NCBI GenBank assembly: GCA_019090455.1
Contig: JAHRWA010000069.1
Location: forward strand, 1-54,717
DNA: 54,717 bases
DNA from: Pseudomonadales bacterium
GTDB lineage: Bacteria > Pseudomonadota > Gammaproteobacteria > Pseudomonadales > DC-out160
Direction: 5' to 3'
Shown here: positions 52,959 to 54,717 of the stretch, piece by piece
Position numbering within the stretch: position 1 is the first letter of the stretch
Layout: each line of letters starts with the position of its first letter
The notes under the pieces: model-generated
Databases searched by the model: none
Seen by the model: the letters and a program-made list of their open reading frames with translations, nothing else
What the model was told of the DNA's origin: nothing
Translations under genes and position numbers: made by a program

Positions 52959-53351
52959 TAAAAAACACATTGGTTTTTGGATCCCGCCATTACATTTGAT
53001 AGTGATGGCATCGTTGAAGGAAATAGCGAACAGATTTTAATAAACACAGCAGGATCATGGGACAATCAACCAAACGCCGTCACATCAATCCCCAATTTTT
53101 TTCTAGCAGCCGTCTATGTACGCTGTAATGTTGATTTAGCAACCATGGAGGCGGCAAATGAAGCGGGCCGTTTGGCGACTAACGGGGTTTTACATATGTC
53201 TGATTCAGAAGCCGAGGCATGTGAAATGTGGGCATTAAAGGAATTTCGCTTCCTCAATTGGCCTAAATTTGTTGATGGAATCCGCTATTCTTTTGGAATG
53301 CCCCATCGCATGGATCGCATAATAGATAAATATAAGAAACATTTCATTTAA
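52959..53351 (+). pseudogene. FAD-dependent oxidoreductase, C-terminal fragment
   Basis: After an in-frame TAA at 52959 the frame reads to 53351 with no proper start. The phrases INTAGSWDNQPNAVTSIPN, FFLAAVYVRCNVDLATMEAA and NEAGRLATNGVLH match, from memory, the C-terminal part of phytoene-desaturase-like amine oxidases (usually L-A-x-D-Y-V-R-T-N-x-D-L-A-T-M-E). The FAD-binding N-terminus is absent, so this is the stub of a deleted gene. It marks the right-hand border of the B12 module. Confidence 0.75.
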
Positions 53352-53358
53352 GTTAGGC

Positions 53359-54447
53359 TTAATAAATAAAGTTAAAAGTCAAACTGTACACCGTGACATC
53401 GTCATCGAACCCAGCAACGGGAGGGGAAAATACCAATGCTACAGGATCAAGCATTGCACCTTTCAATACTTGTAATTTAAAAGAGCTTATCTCAGTGAGG
53501 TCATAGCGAAGTCCTAGTGTAAGCGAATTCCCTTCATAGCTATCTAACCCGTTAATCGAATCAGTGTCGTTGGCACCGTAGGTAATAATAGGTGTCAATC
53601 GGTCAAAACTATAATATAAAGCGTAATAACGCGCTCGTATATCACCTCGAGTTCCACCCCCTATACCCCACTCCCAAGAGCCCCCGACATTGCCCAGATT
53701 AAAGCTGAGTCCAACCACCTGAATTGATAGATCTGAGATGACACTTCCTATTGAAGGAACCTGGTATGAAACTTCTGTATCCGTCTGTGACATTCTAAAA
53801 GTAAAATAATCGGTAATGAAACTTAGCTGGCCGCCGAACATCTTCTCAGTGTTAAGGTCTGTCGACGATCCAGCTAACGTTATTGTATCTTTTATCTGTC
53901 CCAAATAGGATTCAGCTTCAATGGATATCCCCATGAGGTTTTGTTTGAAAATAGAACTCACCCCGTTATAACGATTCGTTCCTGCGAACAGGGAATAAAG
54001 TTCTAAAGGCGGTCGTACCCAAAGATAAGACTGCCCTACCATGAGAGTTTCTGAGTGGAGAAAGTTGGGTAAACGTAATCGTCCTGCACGCAACTCGAGA
54101 TTGTGTGTTAGCTGATGAGAGACGAATAGCCATTGAGCCTCGACCTCAAAACTATTACTTTTATCCCGCGCAATTAATTGAGCAGAGAATCGAGATTCCT
54201 TAGATAACATTGTACTTAACTGCAACCCAAAAAAAGTGTCGGCTAAATAATTGGTTTTCTTTTCTATTTGATGATTGCGCAAAAAGGTTTTTTCTTTGTT
54301 TGCATGAGTGATACCAGAGGAAAAAAAACCGCCTATCTCAATAGGATCAGCAATAGAGGACGAAGAGTGAAAACATAGCTGACAGGCTATGAATACGAAC
54401 GTAGAGAACGGGTGTTTTTTTATCTTTAACGTAATAAGTTTGATCAT
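53359..54447 (-). CDS. Outer-membrane beta-barrel/porin-like protein
   Basis: This 362-residue protein has a signal peptide (about 12-33) and a mature chain with alternating polar and hydrophobic strands. It has typical barrel phrases such as LELRAGRLRLPNFLHSETLMVG and SLTLGLRYDLTEISSFKLQVLKG and ends SLTFNFIY with a terminal aromatic residue, as in outer-membrane proteins. RAGRLRLP resembles porins of the carbohydrate-selective or phosphate-selective type. It converges with the oxidoreductase fragment and overlaps a small upstream frame by four bases (ATGA). The substrate is unknown. Confidence 0.82.
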   Translation of the reverse strand: MIKLITLKIKKHPFSTFVFIACQLCFHSSSSIADPIEIGGFFSSGITHANKEKTFLRNHQIEKKTNYLADTFFGLQLSTMLSKESRFSAQLIARDKSNSFEVEAQWLFVSHQLTHNLELRAGRLRLPNFLHSETLMVGQSYLWVRPPLELYSLFAGTNRYNGVSSIFKQNLMGISIEAESYLGQIKDTITLAGSSTDLNTEKMFGGQLSFITDYFTFRMSQTDTEVSYQVPSIGSVISDLSIQVVGLSFNLGNVGGSWEWGIGGGTRGDIRARYYALYYSFDRLTPIITYGANDTDSINGLDSYEGNSLTLGLRYDLTEISSFKLQVLKGAMLDPVALVFSPPVAGFDDDVTVYSLTFNFIY

Positions 54448-54689
54448 ATCCGAGCTGTTACTCCAAAGATGCTGGGGTAGCGAAAACTATTTAAATTGAC
54501 AGGACGTAGCAATCTACCGTCGAATAATCTCGACGCCCAAAACCGATAAAGCTGTATCATTGGCCTAACTATTACAAAATTTACAAATAGCTGGAAACCA
54601 TCATTAACAGCCCGCTGATAGGATATATTTGAGGTCCGGCCGGCAAAAGTGTTGGATTTAGCCACTTCGCATGTAACCAATTGATTTAG
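54444..54689 (-). pseudogene. Possible C-terminal fragment of an outer-membrane receptor
   Basis: A short frame ends at the start codon of the porin-like gene (overlap ATGA). It reads FQLFVNFVIVRPMIQLYRFW and SRLFDGRLLRPVNLNSFRYP, followed by SIFGVTARI. The order (a V-N-x-x-N-like strand, Y-R, then F-G-V near the end) resembles the last strands of TonB-dependent receptors, though the usual terminal aromatic residue is missing. An in-frame stop precedes it near 54690. It may be a relic or a chance frame. Confidence 0.3.
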
Positions 54690-54717
54690 TTAATAATATT
54701 CTTCATTTGTCTTTTGC

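Noticed and set aside
1..54717. CRISPR arrays, rRNA and tRNA genes
   Set aside because: No regularly spaced repeats and no tRNA cloverleaf or rRNA signature sequence was seen on either strand by eye; a covariance-model scan would be needed to be certain.

Overview
The window looks like chromosomal DNA of a moderately AT-rich, Gram-negative gammaproteobacterium, probably a marine heterotroph. This is inferred from gene families: a CusCBA-type metal efflux operon, a TonB/ExbBD system, a BtuB-type receptor, LPP20-like and FKBP lipoproteins, a YajD-type HNH protein and cobalamin riboswitches. No rRNA, tRNA or CRISPR array was recognised. No gene for a classical transcription factor was found anywhere in the window.

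Left part (1-5.7 kb): the left edge carries a frameshifted remnant of a group II intron reverse transcriptase. Next comes a leftward operon of an MMPL/RND-type exporter, an ABC permease and an ABC ATPase. A GC-richer SMP-30/gluconolactonase-like beta-propeller membrane protein follows.

Catabolic block 1 (6-15.7 kb): two CoA transferases of the CaiB/BaiF type, an alpha-methylacyl-CoA racemase, a peroxiredoxin, an alpha/beta hydrolase, an enoyl-CoA hydratase-like protein, a DUF1566-type lipoprotein, an FMN-dependent alpha-hydroxy-acid oxidase and a nitronate monooxygenase. The mix suggests CoA-dependent breakdown of branched or alicyclic carboxylic acids. The block ends at a YajD-like HNH protein and a lone tyrosine recombinase (15.9-17.8 kb).

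Middle part (17.8-29 kb): a TPR protein with a small secreted partner, a second alpha/beta hydrolase and a type I Baeyer-Villiger monooxygenase. Then comes a B12-dependent mutase cluster: MeaB GTPase, separate B12-binding small subunit, enoyl-CoA hydratase-like protein and large subunit. The large subunit keeps the arginine that binds a carboxylate in methylmalonyl-CoA mutase but differs at several other active-site positions, so its substrate is uncertain. A diacylglycerol kinase-type lipid kinase closes the block.

Envelope part (29-43 kb): a cusC-cusB-cusA operon headed by a small Cys/His-rich secreted protein, read from a MerR-type promoter with a 19-bp spacer. It is followed by an FKBP isomerase lipoprotein and six secreted or lipoprotein genes of mostly unknown function.

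B12 acquisition module (44.6-52.8 kb): promoter, cobalamin riboswitch and terminator precede btuB-btuF-btuC-btuD and an uncharacterised 190-residue protein. Converging on it is exbB-exbD-tonB, which has its own cobalamin riboswitch. The module lies between a wrecked chitinase locus (GH19 and GH18 parts) and the C-terminal stub of an FAD-dependent oxidoreductase, which suggests it was placed in a decaying region. It can supply B12 to the mutase upstream. An outer-membrane beta-barrel protein and a possible receptor fragment end the window.
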